Made by a program: the position numbers and the translations under genes. From positions 1 through 64,000 of the forward strand of contig JAWWUD010000215.1 in assembly GCA_033964015.1 (NCBI GenBank): 64,000 nucleotides of DNA. The letters are read 5' to 3'. Of this stretch, positions 11,593-22,152 are shown in pieces. This DNA comes from Scolanthus callimorphus (Eukaryota > Cnidaria > Anthozoa > Actiniaria > Edwardsiidae). Below the pieces are notes generated by a model. The model was not told the DNA's origin. It saw only the letters and a list, made by a program, of their open reading frames with translations, and ran no database searches. Numbering within the stretch: position 1 is the first letter of the stretch; the number at the start of each line of letters is the position of its first letter.

Positions 11593-14500
11593 ATGATGAC
11601 GCTAAGAGGATCTTTTCATCTCCTCCGGATGCTTTGCCGAGCTTCACAAGGAAGTATTTACAGTTCCAAGTTGTCCACCACGCTTCCGCGAGCTCGTGTT
11701 TTTGCCCAACGCACTTCGAAATCTCGTGCATTGTCTACTTCTGGCTTCTTGCAATGCTCAGGGAAAGACGTAACATCATCTATTGATAATGGAAGTGCTA
11801 GCAATGTCGACTTCCATGGCAACCCTCATCACATTCACAGACAAGAAGTTGAGAGCAACGAGACCACAGGTATCCTGGCGCCTTTAGGAATTCAAGTTTT
11901 CCAGAAATATTTGACCGTTTGCCGCCGAAGTGTACCGGTTGTGGAGCGATATTTCAGAGTAAATCACCTAGTGAGCCAGGGTTTATTAGAGGAGACAAGA
12001 TCCCAGGGAAAGAACAAATATCTGAGGCAGATAAACCAGTGGTTTGTCAAAGGTGTTTCAACATGAAGTATTATAACAAAGTAGTACAAGTCAATGTGAA
12101 CAATACACATGTAACAGAGTTTTTGTCACACATATCAAGACGAAAAGCTTTGATTTTGTATGTTGTAGATATTATGGACCTCCCAGGGAGTGTTTACCTG
12201 GATTTATTAGATGTTGTTGGGCCAGCTAAAAGAATAATACTTGTAGCAAATAAAATGGACATGCTTCCTCAAGACGGCCGGCCATGGCCACAGGAAGAGA
12301 GATTAAAATATGAAGTTACGAGATTATGCAAAGAGCACGGTCTTGAAGATGCTAATATCAAAGATGTTTGTCTTGTAAGTGCAAAACGTGGATTTGGGAT
12401 ACCTGGACTTGTGAGAAAAATCCATGAGCACTGGGACCAAAACGGTGATGTGTACATGATGGGATGTAGTAATTCTGGAAAGACGACATTGTTTAATACT
12501 CTTTCTGATCTTCTAAATGTACACAAAAAGGATGGAAATATGCTACATTGTGCAACTGTTTCTCACTGGCCTGGAACTACTCAAAGTCTAATGCGATTCC
12601 CTCTTGGGCATTGGATGTTAACAAAACTGCAGTATCGACTCAACAAAGGAGTGCCTAAGGTACATTTTTATAATTTTAACTAATTATTCTAAAGACTATT
12701 AATAAGTGATGATTTTGAAACACATGTAAGCAACTAAAAAATAATGTGTAGGGGTGTAGCTATAGCTTTTTGTAAGGTACAGAAGAGAGTAGTTTGATAG
12801 AAACCATCATCAGAAAAACATTCAGAAAATATAGTATAACAAAGTACTTTGCGTATTGGTAGCTACACCCCTGTGTGTGATTCCAGAAAAAAAAATCCAT
12901 AACCCCACCCACAGACTGGATTTGATTATTCCAGAGGGGTGGGAGGTCACATCTCATCCCTGTTCTGTGGGTGGGGTATGGATTTTTTCTGGAATCACAC
13001 ATATCATTACTATTAAGTTCAAATGAACCCTCAGTCACTTGATAAAGAACATGTCATAGATTTTTTTTTAATGATAGCCTTGGACTAGCTGTTCATAGTT
13101 TTGAGTTGTAATATTCAGGGAACTGCCTTCTGTTAATAAACTTCTGTTAAATACTTCTGATTTGTAATCATTTGTTTTGGCAGGATGAGGAGACAAATGA
13201 AGAGGTTGCCATGGATGCAGATATAATTAACAAGCAAGAGACATCATACAAGAATCTTCATCAAGATCATGCTGTGAAAGATGTGGCTACTATCTCCAAC
13301 CAAAAAGAGCCTCATCACATTCAGATGTACCAGCCAGAATTTGTTAGCTTGGATAAGGAGAAAGAGCAACAGTCTTGGTTTTATGATACGCCAGGTATCA
13401 TCAGTGAAAACCAGGTGGGTCCCATTTGCTTTAGCCTGCTTGCAGGCGGTTTGTTGGTGTTTTTATGGCAGAAAGGTTCAGTTCTTGATCGCGGCCAGAG
13501 TCTTCGATGTGGGCATGTTTGCCTTTTTTTAGTCTGAACAGTCTGAAGCCAACATCACATATCTTCATAGAACCTTGATACTAGTAAAACGTTCCCTTTC
13601 AACTACAGATCACCAGCTATTTGACCATGCAAGAATTGAAATTGTTGATCCCAACGCGCTGGATTGTCCCAAGGACATATATCATGAAGCCTGGTCAAAC
13701 ATTACTTGTAGGAGGGCTGGCCAGAATTGACTATATAAAGGTACAATCTTTCTTTTCTGTTCTTTGTGGTTTTATGTCATTTTTTCCTTTGTATTTTCCT
13801 TATATGGTTGCATAGAGTACAAAATATACTAAACTCTGATAATTACTGGACAGGCATAGAATAAACAATTGATAAGCTTTTTATTTGGAGTGGTCGTCTT
13901 TGCTTAACACACATAATTTACCATTCTAGTAAATCAAAACAGTCACATGAGATTGAAGTTCTTTTGTTAATGTAATCGCAATGTCATGTGACCAAGCGGA
14001 TTTGTTTTTAACTTGTGGGTGTCCGAAGGAGAGGAACAAGTTATACTTAGGGGGTGAAAATGGCATTGTCGTTAGCACGGCCAAAAGGGCCAAAAGGAAA
14101 CCCATCAAGGTATAGAGGTGTGACTTTTCACTGATAATCATGAAGTCTGAGGGGACTTATTGTTTCTAGTTTAATTACTCATTAGTTTTCAGACAAATTA
14201 CCTTTTTTCTTTGACTTTTTCTTTTCTTTCATTTTCAGATCAGCAGAATCCCACTTCCTGATAGCCATGCTGATTCAGATTTAACTAACACATTGACACA
14301 GGTGAGGCCAAAGTGCGAGTTGGAAACTTCTATCTGCTTTTCTTTTTGCAGAGAAGCGAGTGTGGTTGGTTTACTTGTTCATATATATCTTTCAGGCAAA
14401 CAAATCTATCTTCTTCACCGTATTTGCTTCTCCCACCCTCCCTCTACATGTGCTAAATACGGCCAGGGCAGATGACTTCCTCCAGAAACATGCTGGATCT

Positions 14501-15117
14501 GATATTCTGAAGGTGCGATAGAAAATCCTTTTGTCTTTGAGGGAATAGATAAATAGATAGATCTAAATAGATATTATTGTTTTTTTTTAATGAAAACCCC
14601 ATTGTGTGATTCCAGAAAAAGTTCATCACACTCCTATGGAAGGGACTAGAATTTGGGGTGGGGAGGGTCAGTTTTCCTTTTGTTTCTCATGCATGCACTG
14701 TGTTTTCCCCTAGGGTGAGGAGGGGGGCATCTCATCCTCCTTTGCACAATGATGTCCACATGCCTCCATGTATAATGCCTAGTTTTTATTGTTGTTTTTT
14801 AAATGTTTTTATTTATTTTCCATTTAGATACCTAGCGGCAATGAGAAGCGAATGGCCTTGTTCCCTCAACTTCAGTCCCATGATTTTTTCCTTACTGGTA
14901 TTGGTTGGGAGGAGAGCGCAGGTGATGTTGTGCTTTCCAATGTAGGATGGGCTGCTATTACTGCAGGAATAGGAGCAGATGTGACTCTCAAGGTGTACAC
15001 ACCTAATGGAAGGGGGTTAGGAGTCAGGGTACCGGCACTGCTCCCTACAAGTGTTACACAAAGAGGTGAGATAAACTACTTTGACAGGGGCATAGCCAGA
15101 AATTTTGGTTGGTGTGT

Positions 15118-15148
<31 letters not shown>

Positions 15149-16005
15149 GGGGGGTTAGTGAAAACATGGGACGAAAATTTTCAATTCTTCCAGCAAAGAC
15201 AGTAAGTGTATGGAAAAATCTCCCGAGAAAGGGGGGGCCCCATCCCCCTGTTCCGGCTACGCCCCTGTTTGACATCTAAGAGCCTTAGGAAATTTACAAC
15301 TTTCAAAACCGGTATGGTCAAGAAGTTGGATAAACAGTAAAGAGTCCTGCTGAATACAAGAAACTGGCAAAGGTACTTGGATTGTATATAGAAATAATAC
15401 CATGCGCTTCTGAACATTATAGACTTTACCAGAGCTCAAAATTAACAGATATTAAAGGTCGCAATTTAGCGACTTGTTTGGCGAGTTTTAGTCAAACAGA
15501 TTTGAGGGCAACCCTTCAGGAAAATATCTACATTTCCAGTGGATATTTTTTGAAAAGTGTTAATTCCAGGGGAGGGGCGAGAGCCCTTCTGCATTGAAAA
15601 AGAAAAAAAGCCATTACTTCTGTGCTTCTCCTTCCTTTGATTTCCACTGTTGCAATCAACGAATCTATTTGCGTATTTTGCACAGGAGCAAGAGGCGTAA
15701 GACACCTTGGGCACATTGACAGGTGTGCGTATCAGGCCCATCGCAGTACGAGCCCTCAGTTAATTAAGTCCCTGGGCCATGATCAGCGTGGTGTCTACTC
15801 ATGGATGCGAGAAGCGTCCCGGGTGAGAAAGCAACAATTGGCCGCAAAGAAGGAGCAAAGGATGTTACGCATTATGGAGAAGAGTTTAGGTTACGCTCCA
15901 GCCACCCGACTGCCACTGAATCAGCTCAGTTTAGAGGAACAGGAAACAGGACGGGGAATTGAGAAAGCGGAAGAGAAGGAACATGTAAGAATGGAAGAAG
16001 CTTAG
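11593..16005 (+). CDS. NOA1: NOA1, mitochondrial circularly permuted GTPase (YqeH family)
   Basis: GTPase needed for mitochondrial ribosome assembly and respiration. Blocks: 11593-11869, 11905-12659, 13184-13414, 13609-13740, 14239-14301, 14396-14512, 14828-15065, 15686-16005. They total 2133 nt (710 residues plus stop), close to the roughly 700 of animal NOA1. The N terminus is basic with few acids (MMTLRGSFHLLRMLCRASQG), fitting a mitochondrial presequence. A zinc-finger pair CTGC / CQRC lies at about residues 102-142. G motifs are in permuted order: NKMD (about 208), SAK (about 251), then GCSNSGKTT (about 279) and FYDTPG (about 411). A C-terminal domain and charged tail follow. All later junctions use GT/AG and keep frame. 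The first two blocks are separated by only 35 nt (GT...AG), shorter than normal introns; this may be a frame-shifting indel, or a 251-nt intron starting at 11654. Introns carry MITEs. Confidence 0.9.
12749..12999. repeat. Two adjacent hairpin MITEs in a NOA1 intron
   Basis: The first (about 12751-12873) begins GGGGTGTAGCTA and ends TAGCTACACCCCTG, a GGGGYGTAGC-type terminus. The second (about 12875-12999) begins TGTGTGATTCCAGAAAAA, followed by ATCCATACCCC-like sequence, and ends with its inverse, ATGGATTTTTTCTGGAATCA. Related fragments of the second family lie at about 14604-14640 (another NOA1 intron) and about 35255-35440 (SEC23IP intron). Confidence 0.75.
15085..15267. mobile_element. CAGGGGCGTAGCC hAT-like MITE in a NOA1 intron
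   Basis: Ends CAGGGGCATAGCCAGAAATT and CCGGCTACGCCCCTG are inverted repeats; such termini are common in hAT-type non-autonomous elements. TTTGA is present on both sides (15080-15084 and 15268-15272). The interior holds a (GT)n tract running into a G-run of over 20 bases, which may be length-variable. Confidence 0.7.
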
Positions 16006-16335
16006 GAATAGGACTTAAGATACGCAAAATTGTTCGTTTAATGTTTCGTAACTTATGTTTCAACAGGTGTCCCAAGCTCTGTGTTTGTCACATCTGGGGC
16101 TTTTTGGGCTTTACTGCCACTCACGCCTTTTGAGCCAATCATATTATTGCCCTCATTCACCTTGTGCAGTTGGCTGGCTTCCCTCGTGACATTTTTTTTT
16201 GTTTTTCGGTCCAAGCGAAGCCAGGCGAGTGCGCTAACGGAACAGGAAACGGGGCTTTTAGTGCCGCGGAAAAAGCGAGGGAAAGGGAGTGACGCTGATT
16301 TCCTTTCCTTTGCTGTCTCATAGGTCGCTCTGTTA

Positions 16336-16579
16336 AGGCTGGTTCTCACTAGAACGCAAGCGCAAGGCAAGTGTGAATCATAGTAACGTAAGCACAGTCC
16401 TAAAATCAACATTGATTAGTTGCTTGCGCTTGCGTTCACTTGATTCACATTAGACACAAGCGCAAGGGAACGCAATGTCTCTATTTTCTTGCGCTTGCGT
16501 TCTAGTGTGAACCGCAAAAGGGAAGTGTATGAGTTGGATATCCTTGTGCTTGCGCTTGCGTTCCAGTGAGAACCAGCCT
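16336..16579. mobile_element. MITE with GCGCTTGCG-rich arms
   Basis: Ends AGGCTGGTTCTCACTAGAAC and its inverse (GTTCCAGTGAGAACCAGCCT) enclose 244 bp with repeated CTTGCGCTTGCG segments in both orientations. Flanks are TTA (16333-16335) and TTG (16580-16582), one mismatch from a 3-bp duplication. It lies 330 bp beyond the NOA1 stop codon. Confidence 0.8.
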
Positions 16580-16582
16580 TTG

Positions 16583-18540
16583 ACCGTTAAAGCTTGTAAA
16601 TGAAGTCATGGCTTTTGGCAATGGAACCATAAAAGGAACTGTAAAAGTGCAGCTCGAGATACTCATGACATAACAGTAAATTTTCATAAGTTATACATTT
16701 GTTCTTTTGTTATGATATGTTTGGGCTAAGCGCGTAATGTGATATGATAACACATATTTAAAATGACACCCAGAAAGTATAACATCTCAATATCAACCTA
16801 TTGCTATACTAGTATTTATAATATAGCTACGATATAACGCGCGCTCTGATTGGTCCAAATCTATGTTCTATAATTACCGATAATATAATGGCTCTCCCCC
16901 GTTATATCATAAAAGCACAACGTTTTAATCGGCGAAATCACGGCTGCGGCTCGTGATTTTACAACGTTCTCGTGTCTCTCCTTACATCACAAGTGCTCTA
17001 TTCGCCGATAAAGTCATGTAAGTTGTGCTCTAAAGTATCTCTAGGAAATATAAACGCAACTCGCTGCCAATACTTTTCACTTTTTAACAAATGTTTTGAA
17101 AATCGGAAATGTGTTTCTTTTTGCCGACATTTTTCGCTTTTTAACAAATATTTTGGAATCTGAAATTCACCTCCGTTATCACTGCACCACACACGGACCA
17201 TATTTGCTATGGCGCTCGCGCCGCTAGTTTTCAGGTCCCTGTCACGTGACCAGCACGTGTTTCAGACTGGTGGCGATAAAATTTCATGACAGGGCTTGAA
17301 CCTTTCACAAATTCACAGGTCCTATATGATGCAAAATCCGTCTGTCTACGGATCAATAATTCAAAACAGCACACAATGCCTTGAAACAACGTGCTCTCTT
17401 CGAAAACAAAGTAGGATTTCAAGTTCGTCCCTGATTTGGACAATTGTATGGTTTGGATGTTACACTCTGATTCAAGAAAATGTGAAAAGGTAAGAGCGAA
17501 AGAGAGAATAACATAAAAGCTAGTGCTATTTTCCTAGTGACTGCATTAGGTGAACATAATCATGGTCAGCAGTTATCGTATTTTAGTGAATAGCTCTTTC
17601 ATTTTGTGACGTTTGTGATTTTGTCGGAGATAGGAAAACTGTTAATCAAAAACTCCATCGATCGATCGTTTTATATTAAAGAAAATTTGATGGCAACCGA
17701 CTCCGAAAAACACCTAAGATCCTAGAAGTAACAATTAAAAGCAACAAACGTTATCGGACGCCCCTCACTGTTAAAATCTTTTTTCGCCTAGGGCGCGTTC
17801 CGTTTCGGATGTTTGCCTCTAGTTCGTCGTACAATGGAATTATTGTCGACAAACACGTAAATTCTTTCTATTTAAAACACAGGTTGCATGCAAATTCAAT
17901 ATGGCGATTATCGATATCAGGCCTCTGCTGGTCCAATACGAAATCCACTGACCCCTCTCCCACTCAATAAAAAAACATAGACTAAACACCGAGCTGCCTT
18001 GTGTACCTTTCTTTGCGATTTCTTTTTTTAAGGGATTTAAAAATTACGACCCCCTCGATTTCCTGTTTGGATTAGTTATTAAGGATTTTAATCGTCAATA
18101 CATCACGGCATGTGCAATCTAACTCTACTGACGATACATGGCAAGCGAACTTATCGATGGGTAAGATCTTCGTAGAGCATTTACAAGCATTTTATAGCAA
18201 TTAATTGAAATTCATGTGCACAGATACTAGAATAACTACTGTAGCTAGCCGTTTTGTTTACTAAATGAAAATTTTATGAGTAAATGCTGAGAAAATGTGC
18301 AAAACTCCATCGCCAAAATATTCGTCACACTAGCGACATGTATCGATACACATGAGTAGCTACAGTGTCGACACAGTGACCGATAGTGATTAGTTCTTGT
18401 AGTTAGAGTAAGGGTTAGTTATCGGAAGTCCATAACTGGATTTCTTTTTTTGACTGATTATTTTGATATATAAAAAGGCTCCACTGCATGCGTATGGCCA
18501 GTATTGTAATTCGACACCTATGAAATCTGTTTCATAATAG
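16583..18540. other. Intergenic, nothing recognised
   Basis: AT-rich sequence with short ORFs lacking domain-like composition. No RNA gene, splice-like pattern or clear inverted repeat was found. Confidence 0.4.
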
Positions 18541-18548
18541 AATCATAT

Positions 18549-18970
18549 GACATCTCTTTTTTGTGTAAATTGAGAACGAGATATCATATGATTCAAGTAT
18601 ATTCAAAGCGTTCAGTCGGTAGATTCCGCCGAAAATAGCACTCAAAAAGACGATATCGCCCTCGTCGCTGCGCGACTCGTGCGATATCGCTTTTTCGTGC
18701 TATTTTCTTAGCGGAATCTAGCCTCCTGAAGCTTTGAATAATCCTATAGAATCCTATGATATCTCTTTTTGTCGTAAATTGAGGACGAGATATCATAGGA
18801 TTCAAGTATATTCAAAGCGTTCAGTCGGTAGATTCCGCCGAAAATAGCACTCAAAAAGGCGATATCGCCCTCGTCGCTGCGCGACTCGTGCGATATCGCT
18901 TTTTTCGTGCTATTTTCTTAGCGGAATCTAGCCTCCTGAAGCTTGAATAATCCTATAGAATCCCATGCTA
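18549..18970. repeat. Tandem pair of 210-bp palindromic units (GCGATATCGC family)
   Basis: Two units offset by about 210 bp each contain GGTAGATTCCGCCGAAAATA, then GCACTCAAAAAGRCGATATC, CGTCGCTGCGCGACTCG and the inverse arm GCGATATCGCTTTTTCGTGC followed by TTAGCGGAATCTA. The repeats are almost identical, suggesting recent tandem duplication. A diverged inverted copy is at 6405-6560. Confidence 0.85.
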
Positions 18971-19059
18971 TGACTCTATCTCGCGCGCTGATTGGCTGAA
19001 ATCGAGGGAGATTTTTGTGGAATTACATGGCTGCAAAAGTAGAATCTAATGAAAACACA

Positions 19060-19180
19060 GGACGCCCACGAAATTAAATTTCTACGAAATTAAATTTCGT
19101 CGCTGCGCTGCGCGATATCGATTTTCGCGTGAGATTTAGTGTGGAATTCCCTCGTCGGGTAATGGATTTACCTATAGAAG
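19060..19180. repeat. Half-copy of the GAGGGAATTCC palindrome
   Basis: CGCGTGAGATTTAGTGTGGA, then ATTCCCTCGTCGGGTAATGG and ATTTACCTATA, match the right arm of the near-perfect palindrome at 19966-20106. The left arm here is replaced by an ACGAAATTAAATTT duplication. Confidence 0.6.
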
Positions 19181-19965
19181 TTAGCTACGATAAAAGCAGG
19201 GGAAATGTGTTTATCTCCATTTTTCGTATCACAGTTTTTCGCGCGCTTTGTGAAACGTGGGCACACGCGCCTCCACAAAACACAAAACGCTCAAACTCTC
19301 GCGTGGTCAACACAACAAGTTTTGGAAACAAAATCTCTCTGGTTCCTCCAAAGTTTCGGGTATTTCTACCCTGGGTATGCAAGGCAATGTCCAGATATTT
19401 ACTTTACAAGATAATTTCAACGAGAAGCTGTTGGCTAGTTCGACTTAAAAGTTCTGTCATCGATTGAAAAGTTATGTCAAATGTTAGAGGTGGAAAGCAC
19501 ATGCAAAACGAAAAACACTACAGGAGCTGCACTTTTTACCAAGAATAAAGGAGATAGAAAGCCGTAAGGGAACAAGAAATCAAACAAGTAAGCTTTAAAA
19601 GTTAAAACATTTTCGATCAGTAAGATAATTCTACTAATTCAAATCACTTGAAACTCTTTGTAGACTCAATCGCTTTCATAGTCAAATTGGCTTCAGTCAC
19701 TTCAGTGTGTTGACACTGAACTGAATGAACACTGAACACTGAACTGAATGAATTTTCTCTCATCTAAACATTTATATATTGTAATTTCATGTTTTAAAGA
19801 TTCGCTATTGCAGCAAAGCCTAATTTCAAGGGACTTTCGTTTTAAGATTCAGAAAATTCCATCGCTTTTGCACTAGCGCGGCTTTCAAGCACTCGAAATC
19901 CACTGTCAATTCCCTTAAATTTAGACTAGCTTATTCTCTAAAAATGTCCGGCATGGGATTCAAAG

Positions 19966-20106
19966 AAAATCCATTACCTGACTCGGGAATTCCACGCTAA
20001 ATTTCACTTGAAAAACCGATATCGCTCTCGTCGCGACGAGAGCGATATCGGTTTTTCGCGTGAAATTTAGCTTGGAATTCCCTCGTCAGGCAATGGATTT
20101 ACCTAT
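19966..20106. repeat. Near-perfect 140-bp palindrome (foldback MITE)
   Basis: The left arm (AATCCATTACCTGACTCGGG, then AATTCCACGCTAAATTTCAC) is the reverse complement of the right arm (GTGAAATTTAGCTTGGAATT, then CCCTCGTCAGGCAATGGATT). The centre is CCGATATCGCTCTCGTCGCG and its inverse with almost no loop. Such a sequence would form a cruciform or long hairpin. Confidence 0.85.
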
Positions 20107-20107
20107 A

Positions 20108-20230
20108 ATTAACCATTATCCTGCGAGATTGCGCAGAATATCGTCTGATACTTAGCCGACGAGGGACGAAGTCCCGAGTTGGCTAAAATCAGACAATATT
20201 CTGCAAAATCGAGCAGGATAATGGTTTTTA
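20108..20230. repeat. Foldback repeat AACCATTATCCTGC
   Basis: AACCATTATCCTGCGAGATT and its inverse (AAAATCGAGCAGGATAATGG) flank inverted copies of CAGAATATYGTCTGAT. It abuts the palindrome at 19966-20106. A half-copy with GGCTAAGTATCAGACGATAT lies at about 63510-63570. Confidence 0.75.
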
Positions 20231-20819
20231 TTCAGCACATTGATAGCACAAAAAAACCCGAAAAAAATGACTTTTGTGTATTATTTACGAGCTCAAAATA
20301 TCATATTTTCCTCAGAGACGGATATCGCAGGATAGCTGTCATGTACAGAAGACAGCTATTGGCGTTCCAATGACCATATTTGGGCAGTGCATCGATGTGC
20401 TGAATAATAATATAGAAATATATATTAGTATAGGTAATCGCATGGGGCCCAGTAAAATTAGGGATTAATTTCACGAGTGTTTTCAAATCGAAAAGACAAG
20501 AACTTCTGGTCATAAACAGCGTGTACACTATATAATTTTCAAAATTTCGAGTGTCATTTGCCAATATTTCATGCTTTTTGTCAAAAACAGCGCACATTTT
20601 GCAGGCTCGAACCGGAACACCCCTATCCAACTTTGGGTGAATAGCCCACCTTCCCTCCCCCCGCGGGGTGAAAAATAGATCGAATTTACCATTGTTGAAC
20701 GTGGTCGTGATTAGTTCGACACGGCCCCATTGACTATAGAACTTCAACTACGCTATGATATATATTCCCACTCACGATTATATTGCATTCCGCATCTAAG
20801 ATCAGGCATCTCGAAGCCA

Positions 20820-21185
20820 ATATCCGAGGACTCCCATATTTCTTTGTCGGGGATGATCGTCGTATCTTTTAGGGGTTAAAATAATGATCTTCAATAAATT
20901 TTAGGGAGAATGGTATCTTTTAGGGCCGAAATATGTGTCCAAATTGTTTTCTCTCATGATGGTGTTTCTAAAAACTATGACTACTCGATGAGAAGACGAT
21001 AAATTAACTGTCTCCTTCGCGCCTACTTGGCATATAAGGCCGCATCTTTTAGGGTATCTTTTAGGGCTTTGAGGATAACAAATTATTTAAGCCACGCCAT
21101 GTTTGGTATCTTTTAGGGGTGAAACTGAAAATTTCCGACGATCATCCCCGACAAAAAAATATTAGAGTCCCCCCCCCCGGGGGGG
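20820..21185. mobile_element. TATCTTTTAGGG-family inverted-repeat element, copy 2
   Basis: Same layout as 5655-6385: left end ACTCCCATATTTCTTTGTCG, then GGGGATGATCGTCG, several TATCTTTTAGGG phrases, and the inverted right end CGACGATCATCCCCGACAAA. It is half the length of copy 1, so one has lost or gained interior sequence. Sequence after it (21190-21430) repeats phrases such as CCACCCTAAAA. Confidence 0.75.
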
Positions 21186-21566
21186 GAGGGGGGATGACCG
21201 TCGGGAATCCCAAATTTCCACCCTAAAACGTACCTGGTCAATAAAATTTCCACCCTAAAAAATACTCCTCGGTCCTTAAGATACCTTCTTCGGCGTACCA
21301 TTTTAATTCAAAGAACCCTAATAAATACCGGATTTCTTTAGCGCGCCCTTTTCGTCCAAAGAATCCCTAAAAAATTCCTGATCGCCGATTTTAATCCTAA
21401 AAAAATACGACGGTCATACCTACTATCCAAATGTTATAGGGAGTACCCTCCTTCCCTCGGGGCCAATATACAGTATGTTAATTGGGAAAACAGCACGTTT
21501 TGCAGTCTCCACCCGATTCGATTTCATGTTCGAAGAAATCAACCCATCCTGATGAATATTTTGTTA

Positions 21567-21703
21567 AGCCTGGTGCACACTAGCGAGATAACGACATAAG
21601 GACTCTTAAGTTATTTTTTGATGACTTCAACTTCTTGAAACCAGTAAATTTTGTTCGCGTGACATGTTTCTTATGTCGTTATGTCGCTAGTGTGCACCAG
21701 GCT
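21567..21703. mobile_element. MITE with TTA target duplication
   Basis: Ends AGCCTGGTGCACACTAGCGA and its inverse (TCGCTAGTGTGCACCAGGCT) enclose 137 bp, with ACGACATAAG continuing the arm. TTA occurs on both sides (21564-21566, 21704-21706), consistent with a PIF/Harbinger-type non-autonomous element. Confidence 0.85.
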
Positions 21704-22152
21704 TTACTAAAAACCCAATTATTTCACAGGTTGACTGACAGGGAATCGCTTAGCGACGGTACCTTTTCAGGGGGGTGCAATATTCCAGGGTGGGTCGCAC
21801 TGACAAGACCCTACCGACATGGAAGAGACCCCACCCGAGAAATCAAACATATTCTATATACTAACAGACGAGAAAATGCCCGTCCCTAGCGGCAGGCAAT
21901 CCAAGGTATGAGACCGCTATGAATTGCATTGTTTAGGGCAGGGCACAAAACAGAAATGTTACGCAAAATATCTTTTCCGTAGCCCTTCTCTATACTATCT
22001 GGCTGGGGAAAAAAATGAACAGGGCCGGCCTCCACGACTCCGCAGGCAACTCTATGGGCAAAAGGAATTTAGAAGGCTTGGGCTTCCTGTGTTTCGGGTT
22101 CAACGGAGTGGAGACCCCTGACATGTTGATTAGTGTTGGTGATTTGTTTCAG

